Assembly: GCF_040537815.1 (NCBI RefSeq)
Contig: NZ_JBEWSZ010000001.1
Span: 4,588,001 to 4,652,000 of the forward strand
Source: Mesorhizobium shangrilense
GTDB lineage: Bacteria > Pseudomonadota > Alphaproteobacteria > Rhizobiales > Rhizobiaceae
Length of the DNA stretch: 64,000 nucleotides
Direction of reading: 5' to 3'
Shown: piece after piece, positions 1-9,326 of the stretch
Layout: each line of letters begins with the position of its first letter
Position numbering within the stretch: the stretch's first letter is position 1
Notes under the pieces: model-generated
The model's database searches: none
What the model was told of the DNA's origin: nothing
The model's input: only the letters and a program-made list of their open reading frames with translations
Made by a program: the position numbers and the translations under genes

Positions 1-351
1 GTAGCCGCGAAAACGCTCGGCCTCGACCGATGACGGATTGGCCTCCAGCGTCACCTCGATGCCATCAGGCACCGTCCAGTTCTTCGCCACGGCGTCCAAA
101 ACCCTGGCCACCGTTTCCGGCTTCATCAGCGACGGCGTGCCGCCGCCGAGGAAAACGCTGGTCACCTCGCGCGAACCGGTGCGCTGGCGCATTGTTGCCA
201 GTTCGGCCTCGAAGGCGCTGGCAAAGCGATCCTGATCAACCGGCTGGTGGCGGACATGGCTGTTGAAGTCGCAATAGGGGCATTTGGCCGCGCAGAACGG
301 CCAATGGATGTAGACGCCGAAGCCGGGGCTACGGTCGAGCAGCATGTTCAT
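1..351 (-). CDS. hemW: HemW-type radical SAM protein (heme chaperone), 5' part only
   Basis: Only the first 117 codons lie in the window; the frame is open to base 1. The N-terminus carries the radical-SAM cluster motif CAAKCPYC (Cys20, Cys24, Cys27) followed by DFNSH, and the glycine motif GGGTPS at residues 69-74, both typical of HemW, formerly annotated as oxygen-independent coproporphyrinogen III oxidase-like. HemW binds a 4Fe-4S cluster and SAM and is thought to hand heme to respiratory proteins; it lacks true HemN activity. The start ATG overlaps the rdgB stop as ATGA, so translation is probably coupled. It is the third gene of a leftward operon after the glyoxalase-fold gene and rdgB. 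The rdgB-hemW order is common in Alphaproteobacteria. Confidence 0.9.
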   Translation of the reverse strand, partial: MNMLLDRSPGFGVYIHWPFCAAKCPYCDFNSHVRHQPVDQDRFASAFEAELATMRQRTGSREVTSVFLGGGTPSLMKPETVARVLDAVAKNWTVPDGIEVTLEANPSSVEAERFRGY

Positions 352-1010
352 GTCGAACCCAATCGGGCCAGATTCAAGCGTGCCTGGGCAAATTTCTGGA
401 AGGCGCGGGCGCGGTGCGACAGCGCCGTCGGCTGGCCGGGTTTCCAGCCGTGCTTTTCCTCGGCACTCATCTCGCCGAAGGTCTTTTCGAATCCACCAGG
501 CAGGAACACCGGGTCATAGCCGAAGCCAAGTTCGCCGCGTGGCGGCCACACCAGCGTGCCCTCGACCTCGCCGCGATAGTATTCGGCATCGCCGTCGGGA
601 AAGGCGAGGCAGATGACGGCGACGAAGCGGCCCTTGCGCTGCTCCGGCGAGGCCGCGCCGACTTCATGCAGCGCCACCTCTGTGCGCTGCATGGCCATGC
701 CGAAATCGCGTGAACCGTCGGCTTTTTCAGCCCAGTTGGCGGTGTAGACGCCCGGCGCGCCGTCGAGCGCATCGACACAAAGGCCGGAATCATCCGACAG
801 CGCCGGCAGGCCCGTGGCCTTGGCCGCGGCCAAGGCCTTGATGTAGGCGTTCTCCTCGAAAGTGGTGCCGGTCTCGTCCGGTTCCGGCAGGCCATAATCC
901 CTGGCCGATTTCGCCTCGAAGCCGAACGGCCCCATCAGGTCGGCGAATTCGCGCAGCTTGCCGGCATTGTGGCTGGCGACAACGATCTTTTTCCCGTCAA
1001 GCGTATGCAT
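348..1010 (-). CDS. rdgB: RdgB/HAM1 non-canonical purine NTP pyrophosphatase
   Basis: A 220-residue protein with the full Ham1/RdgB signature: SHNAGK at residues 13-18 (substrate and phosphate binding), FEENAYIKA at 51-59, SDDSG at 72-76 (metal and catalytic acidic residues), and a later FGYDPVF. The family hydrolyses ITP, dITP and XTP to monophosphates and so keeps deaminated purines out of DNA and RNA. The length is normal for the family. The start ATG shares one base with the stop of the upstream gene (TGATG), and the stop overlaps the hemW start, so the three genes are very likely one transcript. The long upstream extension of this frame lies in a shadow of the preceding gene and was rejected as a start. 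Confidence 0.96.
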   Translation of the reverse strand: MHTLDGKKIVVASHNAGKLREFADLMGPFGFEAKSARDYGLPEPDETGTTFEENAYIKALAAAKATGLPALSDDSGLCVDALDGAPGVYTANWAEKADGSRDFGMAMQRTEVALHEVGAASPEQRKGRFVAVICLAFPDGDAEYYRGEVEGTLVWPPRGELGFGYDPVFLPGGFEKTFGEMSAEEKHGWKPGQPTALSHRARAFQKFAQARLNLARLGST

Positions 1011-1420
1011 CAAAGGCCCCAGATTCGTGGCTCGGCAAATTCGATGGAATTGCCCGAGGGATCGCGGATATAGATCGAACGACCGCCCTGCGGCCATTCG
1101 AATTCGCTTTCGATGGCAATCTTCTTCGCCTCTAGATGCGCCTTCCAGCCCGCGATTTCCACAGCGCTGGCGGCAAAGCAGAGATGACCTTCGCCGACAG
1201 TGCCATGCGGCGGCACTTTCAGTCTCGCGTCGGGCGCGGGCGGCACTTTCGTCGCTTCGGCGTTGAAGATGAGCAGGACACCGGCACCGCAGCGGAAAAA
1301 GAGGTGCCGGCCGTCGACCTTGCCGAGGAGGCGGAGGCCGAGGATATCGGTGTAGAAATTTTCGGCCGCCGCCAGATCGGTGACGTAGAGGGCGGATTCC
1401 AAGATTGTGGAAGGAGTCAC
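1010..1420 (-). CDS. glyoxalase/bleomycin-resistance (VOC) fold protein
   Basis: About 136 residues, beginning [15 protein letters not shown] after a GTG start. It shows the two-beta-alpha-beta-beta-beta pattern of the vicinal oxygen chelate fold: an N-terminal [17 protein letters not shown] unit and a C-terminal [17 protein letters not shown] unit, with His (GEGHLCF) and Glu (IEF) as likely metal ligands. The start was placed at GTG 1420 because the sequence upstream belongs to an intergenic repeat and the residues before it look non-protein; an AGGGGGG tract lies just before. The substrate cannot be inferred; VOC proteins include lyases, dioxygenases and resistance proteins. It is first in the operon with rdgB and hemW. 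Confidence 0.85.
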   Translation of the reverse strand: MTPSTILESALYVTDLAAAENFYTDILGLRLLGKVDGRHLFFRCGAGVLLIFNAEATKVPPAPDARLKVPPHGTVGEGHLCFAASAVEIAGWKAHLEAKKIAIESEFEWPQGGRSIYIRDPSGNSIEFAEPRIWGL

Positions 1421-1426
1421 GAGACA

Positions 1427-1583
1427 CCCCCCTCTGCCCTGCCGGGCATCTCCCCCGCATGGGGGGAGATTGGCAGCTTCAGCGTCACAGCCCACTCTGC
1501 AGCGCTAGGGTTTAGCGAAAGCTTCGGCGACAGCCGATCTTCCCCCTTGCGGGGGAGGTGGCCGGCAGGCCAGAGGGGGGTGG
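1427..1583. repeat. intergenic palindromic repeat, family 1, copy A
   Basis: The ends are inverted copies: a C-rich left arm with TGCC..CCGGGCATCTCCCCC and a right arm with GGGGGAGGTGGCCGGCAGG. Each arm can also fold on its own (CTCCCCC..GGGGGAG). The same architecture recurs near 14.45, 46.8 and 56.2 kb. It separates the rph stop from the promoter side of the glyoxalase-rdgB-hemW operon. It resembles rhizobial intergenic mosaic elements; it has no coding content. Confidence 0.85.
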
Positions 1584-1620
1584 GAAGGATCGCCAACCTT
1601 TATCGCCTTACAATCGGAAC

Positions 1621-2337
1621 CTAAGCCACCGCCATCTGCTGCAGGCTGACCAGGCGCTGGATGCCCTTCTTGGCCAGGCCCATCAAGGACGCGAACTGCT
1701 CTTCGGAGAAGGGTTCGCCCTCGGCCGTGCCCTGGATCTCGACGATGCCGCCCTTGCCGGTCATGACGAAATTGGCGTCGGTGCCAGCCGAGGAATCCTC
1801 CACATAGTCGAGATCGATGACCGGCTGGCCATCATGGATGCCGCAGGAAATCGCCGCGACATGATCCTTCAGCACCTTGGAAACGCTGGCCATCTGCCGG
1901 GCTTCCATCCAGCGCAGGCAATCATACAGCGCCACCCAGCCGCCGGTGATCGATGCCGTGCGGGTGCCGCCATCGGCCTGGATCACGTCGCAGTCGACGG
2001 TGATCTGCTGTTCGCCCAGCGCCTGCAGATCGACAACCGCACGCAGCGAACGGCCGATCAGCCGCTGGATCTCCAGCGTGCGGCCGCCCTGCTTGCCGGC
2101 GGAGGCCTCGCGGCGCATGCGCTCGCCCGTCGAGCGCGGCAGCATGCCGTATTCGGCCGTCACCCAGCCCTTGCCCGAATTGCGCATCCAGCCCGGCACC
2201 TTTTCCTCCAGGCTCGCCGTGCACAGAACATGCGTATCGCCAAACTTCACCAGGCATGAGCCTTCGGCGTGCTTGGAGACGCCGCGCTCGAAGGAGATGG
2301 CGCGCATTTCGTCGAATTGGCGTTTGGAAGGGCGCAT
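1621..2337 (-). CDS. rph: ribonuclease PH
   Basis: A 238-residue protein, standard length for RNase PH, a phosphorolytic 3'-5' exoribonuclease that trims tRNA 3' ends using phosphate. It opens [12 protein letters not shown], has [15 protein letters not shown] near residues 28-42, the conserved arginine-rich segment [12 protein letters not shown], and the diagnostic [17 protein letters not shown] around residues 115-132 that forms part of the active site. The C-terminal half has the expected [17 protein letters not shown]. It is transcribed divergently from hrcA, an arrangement seen in many Rhizobiales. No partner gene follows directly; a repeat element sits downstream. Confidence 0.97.
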   Translation of the reverse strand: MRPSKRQFDEMRAISFERGVSKHAEGSCLVKFGDTHVLCTASLEEKVPGWMRNSGKGWVTAEYGMLPRSTGERMRREASAGKQGGRTLEIQRLIGRSLRAVVDLQALGEQQITVDCDVIQADGGTRTASITGGWVALYDCLRWMEARQMASVSKVLKDHVAAISCGIHDGQPVIDLDYVEDSSAGTDANFVMTGKGGIVEIQGTAEGEPFSEEQFASLMGLAKKGIQRLVSLQQMAVA

Positions 2338-2420
2338 TCAGGCTTCTTTCTTGTCATTTTTCGGAATCGTGGCCGGCTTGTAGCCGCACGAGGCGCATGG
2401 CGCAAAGGAAAATGGCCGAG

Positions 2421-2462
2421 CGATCCGACACAGACACCGGGCGATCTGACACAGACACCGGG
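2421..2462. repeat. two tandem copies of a 21-bp unit between rph and hrcA
   Basis: Units at 2421-2441 and 2442-2462 differ at a single base (C/T at the sixth position) and contain GACACAGACACCGGG. The pair lies in the 178-base divergent intergenic region, about 20 bases upstream of a weak TATATC box at 2485-2490 that would serve hrcA. A 21-bp period is two helical turns, which would put repeated binding sites on one face. No inverted repeat of the CIRCE type is present here. Confidence 0.8.
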
Positions 2463-2515
2463 TTGCGCGGGCATGGCCGAAGTCTATATCCTTGGTAAGG
2501 AGGTTTTTGGCACGC

Positions 2516-3601
2516 ATGACCAAAGCAGTCGCCGATCCCATTGTGCAATCGCCCGCTCTTCAATCGCTGGACTTGCGTTCGCGCGACATCTTCCGGCGCA
2601 TCGTCGATTCCTACCTGAAGGATGGCGAGCCCGTGGGCTCGCGCAGCCTGTCGCGCATCCTGCCGTCCTCGCTATCGCCAGCCACCATCCGCAACGTGAT
2701 GAGCGACCTCGAACATCTCGGCCTCATCTACGCGCCGCACATCTCGGCCGGCCGGCTGCCGACCCAGGCTGGCCTGCGCTTCTTCGTCGACGCCTTCATG
2801 GAACTCGGCGATCTCTCGGACGAGGAGCGCCGCGCCATCGAGGCGCAGGTGCGCGCGTCCGGTTCAGGCGCCACGCTGGAACACATGCTGACCGAAGCCA
2901 GCCAGATGCTGTCGGGCATGTCGCGCGGCGCCGGTCTCGTGCTTGCTGCCAAGAACGAGGTGGCGCTGAAGCATATCGAGTTCATCCAGCTCGAACCGAC
3001 CAAGGCCTTGGCGGTGCTGGTGTCGCAGAACGGCGATGTCGAAAACCGGGTTGTCGACCTGCCCGCCGGCATCACCATTTCGCAACTGCACGAGGCCTCG
3101 AATTTCCTCAACGCCCATATTCGCGGCCGCACGCTGGCCGAGGCGCGGGTCGAGATCGCCCGCATCAAGGAAGAGACCAGGGCGGCCCTCGACACACTGT
3201 CGCAGGATCTGGTCGAGAAGGGACTGGCGGTATGGGCCGGCGCCGATAGCGGCCTGCCGGCGCGTCTCATCGTACGCGGCCGCGCCAATCTTCTGGAGAA
3301 CGTCACGGCCCAGGCCGACATCGAATTGTTGCGGCATCTGTTCGAGGACATGGAGACGCAGGACGGGCTGATCCAGTTGCTCGATCTGGCCGAGGAGGGA
3401 TCGGGCGTGCGTATCTTCATCGGCTCGGAAAACAAGCTGTTTTCGCTGTCGGGCTCGTCGCTGGTCGTCGCGCCCTATCGCGACAAGGATGCCCGTGTCG
3501 TCGGCGCGCTGGGCGTCATCGGCCCGACGCGGCTGAACTACGCGCGCATCGTGCCGATGGTCGACTATACGGCGCAACTTATTTCCCGCATGCTGCGCTA
3601 A
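2516..3601 (+). CDS. hrcA: heat-inducible transcription repressor HrcA
   Basis: A 361-residue protein. The N-terminal winged helix includes RDIFRRIVDSYLKDGEPVGSR and the recognition segment SPATIRNVMSDLEHLGLI, followed by the HrcA-specific HISAGRLPTQAGLRFFVD. The C-terminal GAF-like dimerisation/inserted domain ends with GSENKLFSLSGSSLVVAPY and GVIGPTRLNYARIVPMVDY, all hallmarks of HrcA. HrcA represses groESL and related heat-shock genes through CIRCE operators and depends on GroEL for folding. The ATG at 2516 was chosen because AAGGAGGT lies at 2497-2504; an in-frame TTG at 2492 overlaps that ribosome site. The usual follower grpE is not adjacent; instead a palindromic repeat begins directly at the stop codon. 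Confidence 0.96.
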   Translation: MTKAVADPIVQSPALQSLDLRSRDIFRRIVDSYLKDGEPVGSRSLSRILPSSLSPATIRNVMSDLEHLGLIYAPHISAGRLPTQAGLRFFVDAFMELGDLSDEERRAIEAQVRASGSGATLEHMLTEASQMLSGMSRGAGLVLAAKNEVALKHIEFIQLEPTKALAVLVSQNGDVENRVVDLPAGITISQLHEASNFLNAHIRGRTLAEARVEIARIKEETRAALDTLSQDLVEKGLAVWAGADSGLPARLIVRGRANLLENVTAQADIELLRHLFEDMETQDGLIQLLDLAEEGSGVRIFIGSENKLFSLSGSSLVVAPYRDKDARVVGALGVIGPTRLNYARIVPMVDYTAQLISRMLR

Positions 3602-3745
3602 GGTGTATTGGTATTCAGGTGATGCCGGCCCGCAAACGGCTGATACCTGCGCTTCCGGTGCTCGCGTACGAGAAGTACGCTCCGCTCCGGTTTTCGGAAG
3701 CCACCATTTTCGGCGCGGCCTGACCTGTATCTCAATACACCTTAT
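3601..3745. repeat. large nested palindrome, repeat family 2, copy A
   Basis: The outer arms AGGTGTATTG (3601) and CAATACACCT (ending 3745) are exact inverted copies, extended by imperfect pairing through CAGGT/ACCTG. The core holds GCTTCCGG..CCGGAAGC-like arms around GCGTAC-GAGAA-GTACGC. The core phrase TGCGCTTCCGGTGCTC returns in copy B near 45.5 kb. The first base of the element is the last base of the hrcA stop codon, so it could also act as the 3' hairpin of the hrcA transcript. There is no T-tract. Confidence 0.8.
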
Positions 3746-3776
3746 CCCTAGCGGAAGGCTGACAAGGAGAAAAACA

Positions 3777-3974
3777 ATGGCGCTCGAAGAGATCAAGGCC
3801 CAGATCAGCCTGCTGCTCGAGGAGATGGTCAACCAGCCCGAGGACCAGCACGAAGTGCAGGAGCAGTTGCGCGAAAAGCTGAGAGCAATGCGCGCCATGG
3901 GCCTGCCGTTGCCGGCCGATCTGGTGGAACTGGAAAAGCGCCTCGACGACGATTTCTACGCGGCCGGGAATTGA
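3777..3974 (+). CDS. small acidic helical protein of unknown function
   Basis: A 65-residue protein starting MALEEIKAQISLLLEEM with a clear ribosome site AAGGAGA seven bases upstream. It is rich in Glu, Gln and Leu and looks wholly alpha-helical: the stretch IKAQISLLLEEMVNQ followed by EVQEQLREKLRAMRAMG has heptad-like spacing suited to a coiled coil or helical hairpin, ending LVELEKRLDDDFY. I do not recognise a named family. It has no signal peptide, cysteine or membrane segment and is probably a cytosolic accessory protein. It stands alone between repeat copy 2A and the sugar dehydrogenase gene, on the same strand as hrcA. Confidence 0.75.
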   Translation: MALEEIKAQISLLLEEMVNQPEDQHEVQEQLREKLRAMRAMGLPLPADLVELEKRLDDDFYAAGN

Positions 3975-4058
3975 GCCACATTCAACTCCTCGTGTGAGTT
4001 GGAACGACCGCCGGTGCCGCCCGTTTCCTGTCTTCGCGACCGATCCTTGGAGGACAGG

Positions 4059-5405
4059 ATGATCCGGTTTGCAGGCCCGACAGCAATTTCCGCCTTGTTT
4101 CTCGCCACGGCGGCATTCGCCCAACAGGCGGATCAGCCTGTGCTGAAGGGGCAAGCCGCCTTTGGCGACTGGCGTGCCGACAGGCCGGGCGTGCGCCGCT
4201 TCATCAAGCCGGAAGATTTGCCGAAGGCCTATGCCACGAAATCGGCGTCGAACGGCGCCGGACTCGTGGACAGGCCGAAAGGCGCCATGCCGCAACTGCC
4301 GCCTGGTTTCTCGGCGCAGCTGATCGCGTCGGGCATCGACAACCCACGCGTCGTTCGCGTCGCACCGAATGGCGACCTGTTCGTCGCTGACAGCGAGGCC
4401 AACCAGATCCGCGTCTACCGTCTCGCCGAGGGCGGTGCGACGCCTGTCGACACAATCTTCGCCGACGGCCTGACCCAACCCTACGGCATCGCCTTTTACC
4501 CGGCGGACAACCCGCAATGGGTCTATGTCGCCAACAGCGACAGCATCGTTCGCTTTCCTTATCATGCTGGAGACATGAAGGCCTCCGGCGCGCCGGAAGT
4601 CCTCGTCGACGCCATCCCTTCGAACCATCACTGGACGCGCGATATTGCCTTCTCGCCCGACGGCAAGACGCTCTATCTGTCGGTCGGTTCGGGATCGAAC
4701 GTCGCCGAAGGCATGGCGAAGAAACCGGAGGGCGGGCTCGACGCATGGATCAAGTCGAAGCCTCTCGGCGCCACCTGGGGTTCGGAATACGGCCGGGCCG
4801 ATGTGATGGCTTTCGACCCTGACGGCAAGAATGGACGGATCGTCGCGACGGGCCTGCGCAACTGTTCGGGCATGACCGTGCAGCCGGCCACTGGCACGCT
4901 CTGGTGCGTCGTCAACGAGCGCGACGCGCTGGGCGACAATGTGCCGTTCGAATATGCAACGGCGGTCAAGGAAGGCGCCTTCTATGGCTGGCCCTGGTAC
5001 TATATCGGCGACAATGAGGACCCCCGCCACAAGGGCGAGCGCCCCGACCTCGCCGGCAAGGCCGATATTCCCGATGTGCTGATGCAGGCGCATTCCGCCC
5101 CGCTCAACATCGCCTTCTACACCGGCAAGAATTTTCCGGCGCAGTATCAGGGAGACGCGTTTGTCGCCCTGCACGGCTCCTGGAACCGAGCCAACAGGAC
5201 CGGCTACAAGGTGGTCAGGCTGCTGTTCAAGGACGGCAAGCCGACCGGCGAATATGAGGACTTCATGACCGGCTTCGTCACCCCCAGCGGCGACGTCTGG
5301 GGTCGGCCGGTCGGCGTTGCCGTGGCCAAGGATGGCGCGCTCATCGTCACCGAGGACGGCAACGGCACCATCTGGCGCATCACCCATGGCAACGGCCCGT
5401 CCTGA
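4059..5405 (+). CDS. periplasmic PQQ-dependent sugar dehydrogenase, sorbosone-dehydrogenase type
   Basis: A 448-residue protein with a Sec signal peptide (hydrophobic core AISALFLATAAFA, likely cut after AFA). The mature part is a six-bladed beta-propeller of the soluble glucose/sorbosone dehydrogenase family: VRVAPNGDLFVADSEANQIR, YVANSDSIVRFPY, GLRNCSGMTVQPATGTLW with VNERD, and a final GSWNRANRTGYKVVR and DGALIVTEDGNGTIWRI. Such enzymes oxidise aldoses or sorbosone in the periplasm using pyrroloquinoline quinone. No cytochrome c motif (CxxCH) is present, so electrons must leave through another carrier. The ATG at 4059 is preceded by TTGGAGGA; a longer frame starting at 3999 lacks a signal peptide at its N-terminus. 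The substrate is not determinable from sequence. Confidence 0.85.
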   Translation: MIRFAGPTAISALFLATAAFAQQADQPVLKGQAAFGDWRADRPGVRRFIKPEDLPKAYATKSASNGAGLVDRPKGAMPQLPPGFSAQLIASGIDNPRVVRVAPNGDLFVADSEANQIRVYRLAEGGATPVDTIFADGLTQPYGIAFYPADNPQWVYVANSDSIVRFPYHAGDMKASGAPEVLVDAIPSNHHWTRDIAFSPDGKTLYLSVGSGSNVAEGMAKKPEGGLDAWIKSKPLGATWGSEYGRADVMAFDPDGKNGRIVATGLRNCSGMTVQPATGTLWCVVNERDALGDNVPFEYATAVKEGAFYGWPWYYIGDNEDPRHKGERPDLAGKADIPDVLMQAHSAPLNIAFYTGKNFPAQYQGDAFVALHGSWNRANRTGYKVVRLLFKDGKPTGEYEDFMTGFVTPSGDVWGRPVGVAVAKDGALIVTEDGNGTIWRITHGNGPS

Positions 5406-5503
5406 ACGTCGGCCCGCTGGTGCAAACGAATCCAGCCCGCAGGCAATTCACCTCTTGCCGCATATGTGCGACACGTGAGCGGTCCTCCTGAAAAGTGACC
5501 GCC

Positions 5504-6121
5504 ATGACCCTCACCGGATTCCTTGCCTATAGTGCGGCGCTCGGCGTTGCCGCCGCCATTCCCGGTCCAGGCCTGACCGCACTGATTGCGCGCGCGCTCG
5601 GCTCCGGCTTCCGCTCGTCACTTGCCATGTCGTTCGGACTGATGCTTGGCGACCTCACCTATCTCACCGCCGTGGTGCTTGGCCTTGCCTTTGTCGCCCA
5701 CACTTTCGGCATGGTCTTCCTGGCGATCAAATGGCTGGGCGTCGCCTACCTTGCCTTCCTCGGCTGGCGCTTCTGGACCAGCGGCATCACGCCCGAAACG
5801 GTGGAGGCAAGAAGGGCCAAGGGCGGGCTGGTGTCGAGTTTCATCGCGGGGCTGACCGTCACGCTGGGCAACCCCAAGACGATGATCTTCTATCTCGCCA
5901 TCACGCCCACCATCGTCGACCTGAAGACGATCACGCTGGCCGATTACGGCATTCTCGCCGCGATCACCATCGTCGTGCTGCTGGTCGTGCTGGTTCCCTA
6001 TCTGGCGCTGGCGGCCAAGGCCCGCTGGTTCCTGAAATCGCCGCGCGCCTTGCGGGCGCTCAACCGCACCGCCGCCGTTTTCATGGTTGGCGCCGCAGCC
6101 GCGATCGCCGCGCGCCAATAG
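5504..6121 (+). CDS. LysE/RhtB family amino-acid exporter
   Basis: About 205 residues, almost entirely hydrophobic, with some six predicted membrane helices. The N-terminus TGFLAYSAALGVAAAIPGPG carries the family's PGPG turn, followed by GSGFRSSLAMSFGLMLGDLTY and the second conserved unit FIAGLTVTLGNPKTMIFYLA, where GNPK is typical of LysE/RhtB transporters. These proteins export amino acids or homoserine lactones from the cytoplasm. The start is uncertain: GTG at 5495 is in frame three codons upstream and neither has a strong ribosome site. It lies just ahead of cysK on the same strand but 180 bases away, so co-regulation with cysteine synthesis is possible but unproven. Confidence 0.88.
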   Translation: MTLTGFLAYSAALGVAAAIPGPGLTALIARALGSGFRSSLAMSFGLMLGDLTYLTAVVLGLAFVAHTFGMVFLAIKWLGVAYLAFLGWRFWTSGITPETVEARRAKGGLVSSFIAGLTVTLGNPKTMIFYLAITPTIVDLKTITLADYGILAAITIVVLLVVLVPYLALAAKARWFLKSPRALRALNRTAAVFMVGAAAAIAARQ

Positions 6122-6230
6122 GGCCCTTCTCGCCAAATCATTCCAGATGGGCCCCGCTTCAGGAAATGCTTTTCCGAGGCGGGCGTGTTTTAGGCACATG
6201 CCCCACTCGGATATTTTCGACCGACAGCTT

Positions 6231-6265
6231 ATCTTGCGCGGCTGAAAGCCGTATCTTGCGAGGCT
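6231..6265 (+). promoter_or_regulatory. direct repeat ATCTTGCGNGGCT upstream of cysK
   Basis: A 13-base word occurs at 6231-6243 and 6253-6265, differing at one position, with a 22-base period (two helical turns), 36 bases ahead of the cysK start. The position suits a regulator or RNA polymerase contact, but no regulator can be named. Confidence 0.35.
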
Positions 6266-6301
6266 TGAATCCACCTGCCTGAAATCCTGGGAGCGAAACC
6301 G

Positions 6302-7282
<981 letters not shown>

Positions 7283-7421
7283 CCTGCCTCATATCAGGCA
7301 GCGTGGGATCGGGCTGGACCGCCGAAAATACCGCTCGTGGCAACCGGCGCTCGCTTGAGCGGTTCACCACTTACCTGTCATATCGCCGCCGGGCGCTTTG
7401 TGCGTACCGGCGGAGGATTTC

Positions 7422-8048
7422 ATGTACAAGCTCTACACACGTCCCGGCAGCGGCGGCTTCGTCGTCGAGGCGGCACTCGCCTTGGCGGGAGCACCTTTCG
7501 ACCAGATCGATGTTCCCAAGACCGACCAGCCCGGAGAGGCCTTCCTGGCCATCAGCCCGCTGAACCAGGTTCCCGTCCTGACCTTGCCGGACGGCCGCTC
7601 CATGACCGAATCGGCGGCGATCTGCATTCTGCTTGCCGAGCGTCATCCGCAGGCCAATCTGGCGCCCGCCGTCGACGCCCCTGCCCGCGCCGACTTCCTG
7701 CGCTGGATGGCGTTCATGTCGTCGGTGCTCTACCCGGCCGTCCTGCGTTTCTACTATGCCCCGCGCTACACGGCCGATGCCGACGGCACGAAAGCGGTCA
7801 AGCAGGCCGCCGTCGCCGAGATGGATCGCGGTTTCGCCATTGTCGATGCAGCGTTGCAGGGCCGTGACTGGCTGGTCGGCGGCCAGCTGTCGCTGGCCGA
7901 CATCTACCTCGTCATGCTGGTGGCCTGGCATCCCGACGTCGACAAAGCGCGATCGGCGTGGCCGAACATCGAGCGCCTGTGGTCCGCGCTGCGCGAGCAT
8001 CCGCTGTTGAAGAAGCTCAACACGTCGCACGAGATGTGGCCGGCCTGA
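7422..8048 (+). CDS. glutathione S-transferase family protein
   Basis: A 208-residue protein with the usual two-part GST layout. Residues 1-80 form the thioredoxin-like domain: YKLYTRPGSGGFVVEAALAL, the cis-proline segment PLNQVPVLTLPDG and the glutathione-contacting MTESAAI. Residues 87-208 form the all-helical domain with GRDWLVGGQLSLADIYLV, the conserved N-capping box. The likely catalytic residue is one of the N-terminal serine/tyrosine residues. The substrate is unknown; roles range from detoxification to specific catabolic isomerisations. The ATG at 7422 has GGAGG six bases upstream, which excludes an earlier in-frame start at 7398. It runs convergently towards the sigma-factor operon, with 30 bases between stops. 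Confidence 0.92.
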   Translation: MYKLYTRPGSGGFVVEAALALAGAPFDQIDVPKTDQPGEAFLAISPLNQVPVLTLPDGRSMTESAAICILLAERHPQANLAPAVDAPARADFLRWMAFMSSVLYPAVLRFYYAPRYTADADGTKAVKQAAVAEMDRGFAIVDAALQGRDWLVGGQLSLADIYLVMLVAWHPDVDKARSAWPNIERLWSALREHPLLKKLNTSHEMWPA

Positions 8049-8078
8049 ACGGACTGAGGGCGGTCAGTCCCGCGAGGC

Positions 8079-9326
8079 TCAATTTCTGAGGACTGCCCGT
8101 TTTCCCTGCAGGAACCGACGCACCGCCGGGTCGCGTTCAAGGCCGATCGCCCGGTCATAGGCTTCGGTCGCCTCGGATACATTGCCAAGCCTGGCCAAAA
8201 GCCCGGCTCGCGCCGCCCAGTAGGGCTGATACTCATTGAGCCGCTTGTCGTCGCCCAACACGTAAAGCGCCGCCAGTCCCGCCACCGCGCCCTCAGCCTC
8301 GGCGATCGCCACCGCGCGGTTGATCGCCACCACCGGCGATCCCACGATCGAAAGCAGCGCGTCGTAGAGCTCGCGGATCGCCACCCAGTCGGTGTGGCCG
8401 GTCAGCCGTCGCGCTACATGGGCGGACTGAACCGCCGCCTCGAGTTGATAACGGCCGATAAGCTCCATCGTCGCCGCGTGCCTAAGCAAGGCCTCCGCCT
8501 CGTCGATCAAGGCGCCGTCCCACAGCGCAAGATCCTGCTCGGCCAGCGGCACGTAGTCTCCCGCCGCATTGCGACGCGCCGGCCGCCTTGCCTCGGCAAA
8601 CAGCATCAGGGCCAGCAAGCCGAGCGCTTCCGGTTCATCCGGCATCAGCGAGGCAACGAGGCGGCCGAGCCAGATGCCTTCGGTGGCGAGATTGCGGCGC
8701 TGTGTTTCGGTGCCGGCCGGATCGGACCAGCCTTCGGCGAAGGCGGCGTAGATCGCCTCCAACACCGTGTCCAGCCGCTCGCCGAGTTCGGCGCGCTCGG
8801 GTATCCGGAATGGAATGCCGATCTCATGGATGCGGGCCTTGGCGCGCACCAGGCGTTGGCTCATCGCCGCCGGCGACACCAGGAAGGCTGAGGCGATCGT
8901 CGCCGCATCGAAGCCCAGGATAGTCTGCAGGATCAAAGGCGCGCGTATGCTCGCCTCGATCGCCGGGTGGGCGCAGGCAAACATCAGCCTCAGACGTTCG
9001 TCCGGCAGGTCTTCGTCGACCATGCGCGCCTCCATCTCTTCGGCGATCAATTTCAGATGGTCGCGGTTGGCCTCCCTGGTCAGCCGCCGCCTGACGGCAT
9101 CGACGCTGCGCCGCCGCGCCACCGCGAGCAGCCAGGCCTCCGGCCTCTCGGGCACGCCGGATCGCGGCCACTGTTCGAGCGCCGCGGCAAAGGCGTCGGC
9201 CAGCGCGTCCTCGGCGCCAGCCACGTCGCGGGACCGTGCGGCGAGATAGGCGATCAGCTTGCCGTAGCTTTGCCGGGCGGCCGCCTCCGCCACCGCCCGC
9301 GCGATATCTGACCCGATCGCTGTCAC
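8079..9326 (-). CDS. ECF42-type RNA polymerase sigma factor
   Basis: A 415-residue protein, far longer than ordinary ECF sigma factors. The N-terminal half has sigma region 2 (GKLIAYLAARSRDVAGAEDALADAFAAALEQW) and region 4 (LILQTILGFDAATIASAFLVSPAAMSQRLVRAKARI). The C-terminal half, about residues 190-415, is the helical TPR-like extension typical of group ECF42. Instead of a membrane anti-sigma factor it is paired with a DGPF/YCII protein, as expected for ECF42; its GTG start overlaps that gene's stop (GTGA). Known ECF42 systems transcribe their own DGPF genes, and the C-terminal extension is needed for activity. The signal sensed is unknown. Confidence 0.93.
   Translation of the reverse strand: MTAIGSDIARAVAEAAARQSYGKLIAYLAARSRDVAGAEDALADAFAAALEQWPRSGVPERPEAWLLAVARRRSVDAVRRRLTREANRDHLKLIAEEMEARMVDEDLPDERLRLMFACAHPAIEASIRAPLILQTILGFDAATIASAFLVSPAAMSQRLVRAKARIHEIGIPFRIPERAELGERLDTVLEAIYAAFAEGWSDPAGTETQRRNLATEGIWLGRLVASLMPDEPEALGLLALMLFAEARRPARRNAAGDYVPLAEQDLALWDGALIDEAEALLRHAATMELIGRYQLEAAVQSAHVARRLTGHTDWVAIRELYDALLSIVGSPVVAINRAVAIAEAEGAVAGLAALYVLGDDKRLNEYQPYWAARAGLLARLGNVSEATEAYDRAIGLERDPAVRRFLQGKRAVLRN

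Noticed and set aside
2338..2515. CIRCE operator for hrcA
   Set aside because: No TTAGCACTC-N9-GAGTGCTAA or close variant is present on either strand.
3732..5387. 551-codon minus-strand frame opposite the sugar dehydrogenase
   Set aside because: Compositional shadow of the beta-propeller gene; no recognisable motif.
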